NCBI RefSeq assembly: GCF_914271545.1 | Contig: NZ_CAJZAH010000002.1 | Coordinates: 620,001 to 684,000, forward strand | DNA length: 64,000 nucleotides | Direction: 5' to 3' | Origin: Cupriavidus respiraculi | GTDB lineage: Bacteria > Pseudomonadota > Gammaproteobacteria > Burkholderiales > Burkholderiaceae | Shown: in pieces, positions 16,111 through 23,876 of the stretch | How the letters are laid out: every line of letters begins with the position of its first letter | Numbering within the stretch: the first letter of the stretch is position 1 | The notes under the pieces: model-generated | Told to the model about the DNA's origin: nothing | Database searches by the model: none | Seen by the model: only the letters and a program-made list of their open reading frames with translations | Made by a program: the position numbers and the translations under genes

Positions 16111-16126
16111 AGGCGCCTCCAGAAAC

Positions 16127-16149
16127 GAAAATGCCCGCTCGGGGCGGGC
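16127..16149 (-). terminator. Rho-independent terminator-like hairpin (minus strand)
   Basis: The stem GCCCGC/GCGGGC (16133-16138 with 16144-16149) is followed in the minus direction by ATTTTCG. It separates the methyltransferase/tail region from the endolysin gene and would limit read-through into the lysis genes. Confidence 0.6.
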
Positions 16150-16228
16150 TACACAGCGGCCATCCAGTCGGCCGGGAATTGCAAAGTAGAATGCGGGCTC
16201 AGCGCGTCGTTTGGCGAAAAGACCACCA

Positions 16229-17587
16229 ATGAACAAGAAAATCGAAGCAGCTCTGAATATCCTCCGTTGTCCCCGCACCGGCACCCGTCTCCACATCGAA
16301 GTCGACGAACTTGTGTCAGAGGCCGGAGAGCGTTATCCGATCGTAGATGGCAAGCCGATTCTCGTGCGGCGCATTCAGCCACTGCACATCACGCCGCCGG
16401 ACGCCGCGGTGGTATCGCAGAACATCGCCACCTATTCACTGCCGCCGGAGATGGCCACGCGCCCGGGTTTCAAAATCCACATCGGTTCGGGCAACGTGCC
16501 CTGCGATGACCCGAGCGTGATCTCGATCGACATCCTGCCGAACACCAACGTCGATATGGTGGCGGAGGCAGAGGCGCTGCCCTTTGCTTCAGACGCCATC
16601 ACCTATGCCGAGTCGGGCGCTGTTTTCGAGCACCTTTACGACCCTCTGGCTGCGGTCAGGGAAGTGCGCCGCGTGCTGAGGCCGGGCGGCCGGTTCTACA
16701 TCGACACGGCTTTCCTGCAGGGCTACCACGGCTTCCCGTGCCACTACTTCAATATGACTCCGCAGGCTGTGGAGACATTTCTTGTCGATGACTTCAAGCT
16801 GGTGAAGTCCGTAGTCCCTGCGAGCGGCAGCCCTGCTATTGCCGTCGAGAACCTGCTGCGCAAGTTCATCGAAGCGCTGCCCCGGACGGACCGCGAGCGA
16901 TTGCTGACCATGCAGACAGCAGACCTGCTTGGCGAGCTTTCGGACGAATCAAGGCGGGCTCCACTGGTGGCTGCCATGTCGGAGCATATGCGCCGCTCGA
17001 TGGCCGCCAGCGCGTACGTGGTCGCGGAAAAGCCCAGCCACTACGCCAGCAGACCGGCCGAATCCGAGGCGTTCGCTGAACTGAAGCGCAACTACTACGC
17101 CGCCCGGGTCGGACTGATGCAGCGGTTCTACGAATTGGAGCACTACCGCGGCCGTGTCTTGGAGATGGATGCCACGATCACTGGCGTGGCCCCCTCGCAA
17201 TCCCTCGATACCCTTCTTCAGGAATCGCTCGTCGACGACACGCTCAGTCCCCTAGCATGGGAGAAGGCCACGCAATCACTGGCCCGAGCCACAGCGGAGG
17301 TCTCTATCGTCCGGGATGACTGGATCAGGAAGTTTCTGACCATGGAAATTCAGCCGGACAAGGTGACGGTCCTAACCTATGTTGATCCTGAGCAGGAGGC
17401 CGCCAGGGAGGCAGAGGTGCTCCGACTGAAAGATGAAAAGCGAGCGGCGTGGGCCCGCGCGCATCAACTCGAGGTGGCGCTGCAAGCGACGTACGCAAGC
17501 AGTTCGTGGCGCATCACGGCGCCGCTACGAAAACTGATGAGCTTGCTACGCGGACGATCGGCTGCCGAAGCCAACGTGCAGCGATGA
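16229..17587 (+). CDS. SAM-dependent methyltransferase with C-terminal surface-glycan-type domain (cargo gene)
   Basis: 452 residues from the ATG at 16229. Residues about 8-45 (ILRCPRTGTRLHIEV, YPIVDGKPILV) look like a Trm112/UPF0434-type lead domain. A class I methyltransferase core follows, with IHIGSGNVP as motif I, an acidic loop (SIDI) and VLRPGGRFYIDT as the motif VI-like strand. A helical region follows. The C-terminus SSWRITAPLRKL is a tail found in glycan-modifying enzymes. It is transcribed opposite to the surrounding late genes and differs in base composition, so it is probably a lysogenic conversion gene altering surface polysaccharide. The substrate is unknown. Confidence 0.75.
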   Translation: MNKKIEAALNILRCPRTGTRLHIEVDELVSEAGERYPIVDGKPILVRRIQPLHITPPDAAVVSQNIATYSLPPEMATRPGFKIHIGSGNVPCDDPSVISIDILPNTNVDMVAEAEALPFASDAITYAESGAVFEHLYDPLAAVREVRRVLRPGGRFYIDTAFLQGYHGFPCHYFNMTPQAVETFLVDDFKLVKSVVPASGSPAIAVENLLRKFIEALPRTDRERLLTMQTADLLGELSDESRRAPLVAAMSEHMRRSMAASAYVVAEKPSHYASRPAESEAFAELKRNYYAARVGLMQRFYELEHYRGRVLEMDATITGVAPSQSLDTLLQESLVDDTLSPLAWEKATQSLARATAEVSIVRDDWIRKFLTMEIQPDKVTVLTYVDPEQEAAREAEVLRLKDEKRAAWARAHQLEVALQATYASSSWRITAPLRKLMSLLRGRSAAEANVQR

Positions 17588-17617
17588 TGCTCTTAGCATA
17601 TGCCGCCTCCGCCAACA

Positions 17618-18028
17618 TTAAGCCGGGGGTGTCGGCCAGACTACGTCGCCACCGGATATGTTCATGCGGTTGAGTGCAATCCGGTACTGCTTCCATGCCA
17701 AAAGGCTTTCCACCTCATCAGTGGTAGCCATATCCAGATCGACAGCATCCTGAAGGGGCGCGATCCGCGTTGCCGCTTCGCGCAAGAGCATGTCGCGCTT
17801 CTGACTCGCAAGAGCCAGCATTGCCTCGTCTGATGGCGCTGGCGGCGGCACTGCCACAGGAAACCCATCCTCACCGGGATGAATCTCGAATCCGGAGGCA
17901 GAAGCAGAGATGAGCGCCTCATACTGGTCCATTGGCACCTCGATCGCGTCTTCGGGGATATTGGAACCATTAACTTCCCGGCAGTAGAAGCCGAGCTTGC
18001 TAGGCGAATAGAGCATTTGGTTTTCCAT
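17618..18028 (-). CDS. Tail fibre assembly chaperone
   Basis: 136 residues. It begins MLYSPSKLGFYCREVNG after a short lead, as in phage tail fibre assembly proteins, and ends with the family's ALNRMNISGGDVVWPTPP. The middle helix (ASQKRDMLLREAATRIAPL) is also typical. It lies directly downstream of the tail fibre gene and helps fibre folding and attachment. Confidence 0.88.
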   Translation of the reverse strand: MENQMLYSPSKLGFYCREVNGSNIPEDAIEVPMDQYEALISASASGFEIHPGEDGFPVAVPPPAPSDEAMLALASQKRDMLLREAATRIAPLQDAVDLDMATTDEVESLLAWKQYRIALNRMNISGGDVVWPTPPA

Positions 18029-18029
18029 T

Positions 18030-18917
18030 TCAATTCCCGAGTTCGATCCAGTGGATGACGGATGTCTGTGAAAAATTGTGCCGCAGCGAGAGTTGCGAGT
18101 TACTGATCGGACTTGCCACCGCATTGACCGTCGCGTCGGTGCCAGCATGGCTGCACACGGCTACCATCCAAGTATTCGGAAACGTAATGGGAAGGGTGAT
18201 TGTCTGCGTCACACCCGCAGGGACGGCCGTGCCACCCCATTGCACGATGAGACCTGGGTTGCCGGGAAATTTCTGGTAGCTGATCGACTGATTTGCACCA
18301 GTGAATTGTCCCAACTGGACCGGGTGGCCACTCTTCGTTGCAGCAACCACCTGGGGGGCGCCTCCAGAACAGCTGACCAGCACCCACGAATTGGCATCGG
18401 CCTTCCACACCACCAATGCCTTACCATTCGCCGCCATTTCCCCACCCTGGAGGGGCGCGTGTCCCATGCCAATCACCGGACGCGCGCCGATGCCGTTGAC
18501 GTTCAGTGTCGAGGCACCCGTGTTTGCCGTGCCGACCCTAAACCATAGCGCCATTCCGTCAATCAGCGTGGCAACCGGGGGCGCATAGTCAACGACATAT
18601 GAGTTTGCGGCGCCGGTGTCTACGCCGGTGATCGCGTCGCCTCGCTGAATGCTGTACCCGATACCAAGCGCCAGCGCATCATCAGCGGCGCTCGACAACT
18701 CGTAGCCACCCTGCTGGGCCAGCGTCTTCATTTGTGCGAATAGCCAGGCCGCCTTCTGGTCGCTGACCTGTTGCACCTTGTTGAACTGCTCGACCGAGGG
18801 CGGCGTCGCACCGATGAAGGCCCACCCCTGGTCGTACTGGTTCTGGTCGATCGCCTCGACGTCCCCGTTCGTGCCCCAGACCCGCTCAAAGTCGTCGAAG
18901 AAATTCACGTCTGCCAT
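18030..18917 (-). CDS. Tail fibre protein
   Basis: 295 residues from the ATG at 18917. The N-terminus (MADVNFFDDFERVWGTNG) should bind the baseplate. The centre has PPSVEQFNKVQQVSDQKAAWL and a repetitive beta-rich region (TGASTLNVNGIGARPV) common in phage fibres. The C-terminus is the probable receptor-binding part (ISNSQLSLRHNFSQTSV). It is followed by its assembly chaperone. Confidence 0.85.
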   Translation of the reverse strand: MADVNFFDDFERVWGTNGDVEAIDQNQYDQGWAFIGATPPSVEQFNKVQQVSDQKAAWLFAQMKTLAQQGGYELSSAADDALALGIGYSIQRGDAITGVDTGAANSYVVDYAPPVATLIDGMALWFRVGTANTGASTLNVNGIGARPVIGMGHAPLQGGEMAANGKALVVWKADANSWVLVSCSGGAPQVVAATKSGHPVQLGQFTGANQSISYQKFPGNPGLIVQWGGTAVPAGVTQTITLPITFPNTWMVAVCSHAGTDATVNAVASPISNSQLSLRHNFSQTSVIHWIELGN

Positions 18918-18918
18918 T

Positions 18919-19581
18919 TCAGATACCCCTTGCCATAACACCCACGCCAAAGCCGAAAAAGCCTTGATTGCGGAAACCGAACGGCCGGTCGTTGGACGCG
19001 GTGATGATGCGCACGCCAACGCCGGCCGCCTTCGGCACCCACCGATACGGATTGCTGAGCAGCACGTCTGCCGGGCCCGGAATCCGGTTGATCCAGACCC
19101 GAATGGAGGCGGTGCCAGCGTCCTCGACGATGACCTGATCCACGCCGAAAATGGGCTTCAGCGAAGCAACGATCTCAGGCGCCGTGCCGTGGCCGTTGTT
19201 CAGGGCAATCTTCCAGTACAGCAGCTTCCGGTACTCCGGATCCTGCAAGGTCGTCGGCGCGGCCAGCGCGTTCTCGTGCGCGCGCCGGATGCGCGCCTGC
19301 CCGAACCCGGCCACGTTCGTCTGCCCGACGAAGCCGAAGAACTTCACATAGACAGCTTCGTCGATGACCCGCGACAGCCCGACGATTTCGCCGATGCCAT
19401 CGAGCTGGCGCCCCTCCGCCGCGTCCAGCCAGCGCTTCTCGTACAGGTCCTTCAGCGCGCCCTGCAGGCCCTGCGCCGGCTTGAGCAGCGCGCGCACCAG
19501 CGCCTCCAGTTCCGTCTTGCCAACGAACTGGCCCAGCCAATTTCCCCAGGCGATGCCGGGATGGTCCTGTTCCAGATCCAT
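18919..19581 (-). CDS. DUF2612 tail/baseplate protein
   Basis: 220 residues. The segments DGIGEIVGLSRVI, EYRKLLYWKIALNNGHGTAPEI and the C-terminal GFGVGVMARGI are typical of DUF2612 proteins, which sit between baseplate J and the fibre in many myophages. It is the likely counterpart of P2 gpI, linking the baseplate to fibres. Its start overlaps the stop of the baseplate J gene by one base. Confidence 0.82.
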   Translation of the reverse strand: MDLEQDHPGIAWGNWLGQFVGKTELEALVRALLKPAQGLQGALKDLYEKRWLDAAEGRQLDGIGEIVGLSRVIDEAVYVKFFGFVGQTNVAGFGQARIRRAHENALAAPTTLQDPEYRKLLYWKIALNNGHGTAPEIVASLKPIFGVDQVIVEDAGTASIRVWINRIPGPADVLLSNPYRWVPKAAGVGVRIITASNDRPFGFRNQGFFGFGVGVMARGI

Positions 19582-21032
19582 CAGGTCACCTCGATGCGGG
19601 ACAGGTCAAACTTCGCCACCTCGAATTCCTGGATGGTGATGTTGCCGTCGCTGTAGTCACCGGGCCCCGGTACGAATGAGGGGTCGTCGGAATGGGCAAA
19701 CGACAGTTCCACGTGAGCGATCCCGGGGGTGGCATAGATGCCACCGAAGAACCTCTGTTGCACCACGTCTTGCCCGATGTCGAGCGTCGCGCCAGTCGCT
19801 GCGATCGCCGCCGCTACCTTCTCGAAGCCGTCCGCCGGAAAGGCTTGCTCGATCGGCGGCAGCAGCGTGAGCACCACCCGCACCCAGACATAGACGCGCT
19901 CCGGCCGATCAAACCGCACCAGGTGCGTCTTCCCGTCGTCCCCGACGACTGCCACCTCGACGGACCCATGCGACGCAATCCCGGCCGCCTTGACGCGGTA
20001 GATGGCGTCCGCGATCTCGTCGTCCAGGCCGCCATCTACCACCACATGAATGCTGTGCGGCGGGCGGCCGACCGCGTCAGTGACGTCGGTGTCGTTTTCG
20101 AAGTCTCGGATGGCCGTGATGCCGGCCACGCGATCTCGGATGTTTGGCGCGATGCTGGGCTTCGTGGCAGCGCCCAGCCGGAACAGGCCGGTCGGATACC
20201 GGGCCCGCAGTTGCGCGTCGTTCTCGGCGAGCCGCCCAGGAGAGCCCTGCTGCAGGTTGTTCACCGCATCCCAGCCCGCCACCGTGGTGACGATGCCATT
20301 GAGGTCGCCCACGGCGGCCTCCTCGCTGCCGGGCTCTACCGTCTGCGCCAGCACCGGCGAGCCGATGCGGGAGAACGTGAGCGGGCCGTCGAGCACCACG
20401 GCGAACGCCACACGCCCATCCGACACCAGGCGCACCGCCGCGCCGTCGCTCGACACCCCCAGGCCGGTCGCGCTCAGGGCGGCCACGAGGCCAGCCAATA
20501 CCTCCGCGATGGTGGCCGTGCCGTCCGACGTGTAGCTGTGGTCGGTGCCGTTGACCCGAACCGTGTAGACCGTACTGGCCATGACCGTCGGCACAATGGT
20601 CACGTCCGCTGCTGCGCCGGCCTGGATGGTCACGTCGGCCGCCGTCGCCCAGATGGTCTGCGTGATGCGGTGGCGAATCTGCGAGCCGGCCGGCACGGTA
20701 ACGCCCGCACCGCCGTAGGCGACCACATAGGCGCGGGAGCGCTCTGCCGCCAGCCGCGTCACGCCCGTGAAGGAGACGGAATTGTCCAGCGATGTGCCCG
20801 AGGCCGATCCGGGGTACATGGCGAAGTAGATGCCCTCGGCCTGTTCCCACAGCGCCGCCTCACGCTCGGCGAACGTGTCGATCAGCAGGCCGAAGATGGA
20901 ATCCGGCCGCGTCTCGATGTCGCCGGCGAATCCGGCGTTGCGCATGCCGGCCACGAGGTCTTCGACGATCTCCTGCCGGATCTCCGGCAAGCGCGGCCGC
21001 ACGAAGCCGTCTGGGGTTACGCCGTATGCCAT
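19581..21032 (-). CDS. Baseplate J / gp47-like protein
   Basis: 483 residues. It opens MAYGVTPDGFVRPRLPEI, carries SASGTSLDNSVSFTGVTRLAA, the family's LARNAQLRARYP-like LAENDAQLRARYP, and a C-terminal TLDIGQDVVQQRFFGGIYATPGI region. Baseplate J forms the wedges that change shape at tail contraction. It lies between the gp25-like and DUF2612 genes, the normal order. Confidence 0.92.
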   Translation of the reverse strand: MAYGVTPDGFVRPRLPEIRQEIVEDLVAGMRNAGFAGDIETRPDSIFGLLIDTFAEREAALWEQAEGIYFAMYPGSASGTSLDNSVSFTGVTRLAAERSRAYVVAYGGAGVTVPAGSQIRHRITQTIWATAADVTIQAGAAADVTIVPTVMASTVYTVRVNGTDHSYTSDGTATIAEVLAGLVAALSATGLGVSSDGAAVRLVSDGRVAFAVVLDGPLTFSRIGSPVLAQTVEPGSEEAAVGDLNGIVTTVAGWDAVNNLQQGSPGRLAENDAQLRARYPTGLFRLGAATKPSIAPNIRDRVAGITAIRDFENDTDVTDAVGRPPHSIHVVVDGGLDDEIADAIYRVKAAGIASHGSVEVAVVGDDGKTHLVRFDRPERVYVWVRVVLTLLPPIEQAFPADGFEKVAAAIAATGATLDIGQDVVQQRFFGGIYATPGIAHVELSFAHSDDPSFVPGPGDYSDGNITIQEFEVAKFDLSRIEVT

Positions 21033-21033
21033 A

Positions 21034-21408
21034 TCAGGCTACCTTTCCAGAAAGGGTGTAGCGGCGGGCCACCAGTCCTTCGGTGGTGTCCGCCTCGAAT
21101 TCGACCTCGAGCGTGCGGCCCGCGCGGTCGACCAGCAGGTCGATCCGGCGCACCAGCGTCACGCCCGGCACCGCGGCGATGCGCGCGCGAAAGATGGCTT
21201 CCAGCTGGGCCCGGTCCGGGCTCTTCACGAGGACGGCGTCCAGATACGGCACGCCGAACGTCTCGTCGAGGAACCACTCGCCAAGGAAGGCCAGCAGCGT
21301 CACCTTGATCTGCTGCGCAATGCGCTCCGCCCCGTCCACCAGCACCAGGTCGCCAAGCGGCGATATCTCCAGCGTGTGGCCGGGTGTCAATGCGATGTCG
21401 ATGGTCAT
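21034..21408 (-). CDS. Baseplate wedge protein, GPW/gp25-like
   Basis: 124 residues. The DLVLVDGAERIAQQIKVTLL segment, GEWFLDETFGVPYLD and the C-terminal beta strands fit the gp25/GPW baseplate family, in which an EPR-like loop nucleates sheath assembly. It precedes baseplate J, and its start overlaps the spike gene stop by 4 bp. Confidence 0.85.
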   Translation of the reverse strand: MTIDIALTPGHTLEISPLGDLVLVDGAERIAQQIKVTLLAFLGEWFLDETFGVPYLDAVLVKSPDRAQLEAIFRARIAAVPGVTLVRRIDLLVDRAGRTLEVEFEADTTEGLVARRYTLSGKVA

Positions 21409-22082
21409 GAGTGCGGGAGCGACGTATTGCCGCCCATGCTGTCGGTGTGTCGGTGGCCATCCTCGATCGGAGCGGTCGATGTGATCACGCCGCCGGTGTG
21501 GGCAACATCGCCCACCAGCTGCATGGCCGGCCCGCCGCTGACACCACGGCCCGCCATGCCCTGTTCGTAGGTGAGCAGCTTCTTGAAGAGGGCCGGCATG
21601 TCCACGATGAAGGTGCCCGGGCCGAGGAGGATGGCATCGCCCCCGGGGGTCAGCTTCAGCGACAGAGCGCCGTACTGCACGCTGACGTTGTCCGTGTCAG
21701 CCGCGGCGGTGCCCGGCCGCAGCATCGGCGTGGCGAAAGCGTCCGACAGATCGAACTGGCGGGGATCGTCCGGCGCCGTGTCGTTGCCCGCCAGCCAGCC
21801 CTCCAGCGCGCGCTCGGAAAAGGACAGCATGACGGCGTCGCCCGGCTTCAGCGGCACGGTGACCAGCGCCTGCTGGCCGTTCATGTCGCCGCACGGCCAG
21901 CACACCGGCACCTGCACGATCTGGGGCGCGGCGAGGATCTGGCCGTTGGCCAGCTGCTTGGGCAGCGCGGGGCGCACCACCGCCGCCGTGCCGTCGTAGG
22001 AGACGATCACGCCGGGCAGCGAGGTGTGGACCTCCGCCAGCTCGGCGGCGATGAGTTGCCTCAGTTCGGTGACGTCCATCAT
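21405..22082 (-). CDS. Gp138-type baseplate spike protein
   Basis: 225 residues. The N-terminal domain (EVHTSLPGVIVSYDGTAAVVRPAL) is an OB-like domain of the Gp138 type. It is followed by PGDAVMLSFSERALEGWL and a C-terminal beta-helix-like part (LKLTPGGDAILLGPGTFIV). It forms the membrane-piercing tip of the tail. It overlaps both neighbouring genes by 4 bp. Confidence 0.83.
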   Translation of the reverse strand: MMDVTELRQLIAAELAEVHTSLPGVIVSYDGTAAVVRPALPKQLANGQILAAPQIVQVPVCWPCGDMNGQQALVTVPLKPGDAVMLSFSERALEGWLAGNDTAPDDPRQFDLSDAFATPMLRPGTAAADTDNVSVQYGALSLKLTPGGDAILLGPGTFIVDMPALFKKLLTYEQGMAGRGVSGGPAMQLVGDVAHTGGVITSTAPIEDGHRHTDSMGGNTSLPHS

Positions 22083-22990
22083 TTCTTCGCCTTGGGAGGT
22101 GCGTACCGGTCAACCAGCTCGAGCTCGGTCTGCCAGTCCCCGCCCTCCGAGTCACCGACATGCTTGACCGACTCGGCCCGGTAGAAGCCTTCCGTGGTGC
22201 GGCTCTCCAGCTTGACTAGGTCTCCGGGGTTGATCTGCGGCAGCAGCAGCGACCGCACGCGCCAGCCGTTGCGCTGTTGCGCCGCGCTGACCAGGTTCGC
22301 CCGGTCGCCGGTGCGCTCGTCCCTGACCCGCGCTTTCTCGCGGGCGCCCTCCCGGGTGCGCTCGGGGTATCCGATCAACCCGCTGTCGGCAGCCAGCGCT
22401 ACGGTGGTGCGCATCGTGGTGCCGCGCTTGGCAACCACCTGCAGCGTCTGGTTCTGGGTCGACCATTCCAGCCCGGTGCCCTGCACCACCTTGTGCAGCG
22501 CCTGGCGCGCGGCGCCGTAGAACGAAAAGCCGTTCTGCCAGACCCGGTCCGGTGCGTTGTCCGGCATCACCAGCGGCAGGCCCATCTGCTTGGCGATGTC
22601 GCGGATGATCATGCTGGCGCGCGCGCCAGGCCCGTAGCCGAGGGACACAGCCGTGTCGCGGATCTCCACGTAGCCGTCGCGCACGTCCAGCTCGGTAACC
22701 ACGTCCGGGCCGTCGTAGAAGGTGTGGCCGAACGTCACGGCGCCGGCGGCCAGCAGCACCGGCCCGTCTTCCTCGGCGTAGCCGGCATACAGCAGGCAAC
22801 GGACGTCCGGCTCCTCCAGCGCGCGCCGCGTGTCCGGCTTGAGGTTGTAAATCCGGATCTTGTACGGGTTCGGCTGCTCGCTTGCGTCCTTGGTGATGTC
22901 GAAGGTGATGCGGATGGGGGGGCGAATCTCGACGCCCTGCTGGCCTGCCTTGCCGAGTTGCAGCCGGTAATCCCTATTGAAGCGTGCCAT
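22079..22990 (-). CDS. Baseplate hub-like phage protein
   Basis: 303 residues from the ATG at 22990. It starts MARFNRDYRLQLGKAG and has IRITFDITKDASEQPNPYKI with an NLKPDTRRALE segment, as in conserved phage hub/tail proteins that sit between the plug and the spike. The C-terminal part (PQINPGDLVKLESRTTEGFY) resembles gp27/gpD-type hub domains. The functional call rests largely on gene order. Confidence 0.72.
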   Translation of the reverse strand: MARFNRDYRLQLGKAGQQGVEIRPPIRITFDITKDASEQPNPYKIRIYNLKPDTRRALEEPDVRCLLYAGYAEEDGPVLLAAGAVTFGHTFYDGPDVVTELDVRDGYVEIRDTAVSLGYGPGARASMIIRDIAKQMGLPLVMPDNAPDRVWQNGFSFYGAARQALHKVVQGTGLEWSTQNQTLQVVAKRGTTMRTTVALAADSGLIGYPERTREGAREKARVRDERTGDRANLVSAAQQRNGWRVRSLLLPQINPGDLVKLESRTTEGFYRAESVKHVGDSEGGDWQTELELVDRYAPPKAKK

Positions 22991-23309
22991 CGACCAGGTC
23001 CTGTTCATCGAGATACACCAGCGCCACCTCACCCGCCGGCAGCGCTTCCCTGCTGATGTGGTCCCGGCCATCCGGCGTCAGCGCAACGAGCTCGCCGGCC
23101 GGGACATCCAGATGGCGGAACCGGTTCAACAGCCGGGTGTCCGGCACCACGGCCACGCCGGCGATCACGACCTCGTTGTTCGCGTTTTCGATGGTCAGCG
23201 CCCACAGCTCAGCTTCGCTGTTCCAGGACAGCCGCAGGAAGAACGTGCGGTCATCCAGCACGACCTCGGCCAAGCTGTCGTTCGCGTCCAATACGGGAAT
23301 GGTGAACAT
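22974..23309 (-). CDS. Baseplate plug-like protein
   Basis: 111 residues. A short beta-rich protein beginning MFTIPVLDANDSLAEVVLDD with FLRLSWNSEAELWALTI and a C-terminal GEVALVYLDEQDLVDG. This is the pattern of the phage baseplate plug family, which closes the central baseplate channel. It overlaps the hub gene by 17 bp. Confidence 0.75.
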   Translation of the reverse strand: MFTIPVLDANDSLAEVVLDDRTFFLRLSWNSEAELWALTIENANNEVVIAGVAVVPDTRLLNRFRHLDVPAGELVALTPDGRDHISREALPAGEVALVYLDEQDLVDGTLQ

Positions 23310-23315
23310 CTGGGA

Positions 23316-23876
23316 TCAGCCGAAAATGCGTTTAAGGTCGGACCGCTGGCGCGGCGTGGCGTCCTTGGGCGTCACCTTGCCGGCGTTCGTCTTGGTGGCG
23401 CCGGCCTTCTGCTTGGCTTTGCCGGCGCGCACCTTGTCGGGCGGTATGGCCACCGTGCGCAGCGTGGCCTTGCGGATCTTCCGGAAGCCAGCCGCGATGT
23501 GGAAGAACTCGCCCTTGCCGTCGCGGCTGATCTTGCAGGTCTCCATCACCATGTCGACATACATGTCGATGCCCGTCATCACGGTGAGGGTCGAACGCGC
23601 GGCATGGATGGCGCGCAGCGCGTCCTTGGCGCTGATCAGCTTGCTCCGCCCGCCGGCGCCAAAGAGCAGCGTTCCGGCACCCGTGATCCAGCCGGACAGG
23701 TCCAGCCTCTCCGATTCCAGGACAACGTGATCGGTAATCGGTGAACCCTCCTCGACCGCATACTCGGTCGCCCGGCTGGCCAGCTCGGTGTTCTCGTCGA
23801 GCAGCGCGTCGAGCATGATGGCGCCGACGCTGGTCTGGGCCACCCCATCCTCGAAAACCAGCGATACCGTGCTCAT
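23316..23876 (-). CDS. Baseplate/tail tip protein (Dit-like N-terminus)
   Basis: 186 residues from the ATG at 23876. The N-terminal half (LMLDALLDENTELASRATE-like, then EEGSPITDHVVLESERLDLSGW) fits the Dit-like N-terminal domain found in myophage baseplate proteins. The C-terminus is lysine- and threonine-rich (AGKAKQKAGATKTNAGK). It starts in a 4-bp overlap with the tape measure stop, and the plug gene follows by 6 bp. Confidence 0.75.
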   Translation of the reverse strand: MSTVSLVFEDGVAQTSVGAIMLDALLDENTELASRATEYAVEEGSPITDHVVLESERLDLSGWITGAGTLLFGAGGRSKLISAKDALRAIHAARSTLTVMTGIDMYVDMVMETCKISRDGKGEFFHIAAGFRKIRKATLRTVAIPPDKVRAGKAKQKAGATKTNAGKVTPKDATPRQRSDLKRIFG

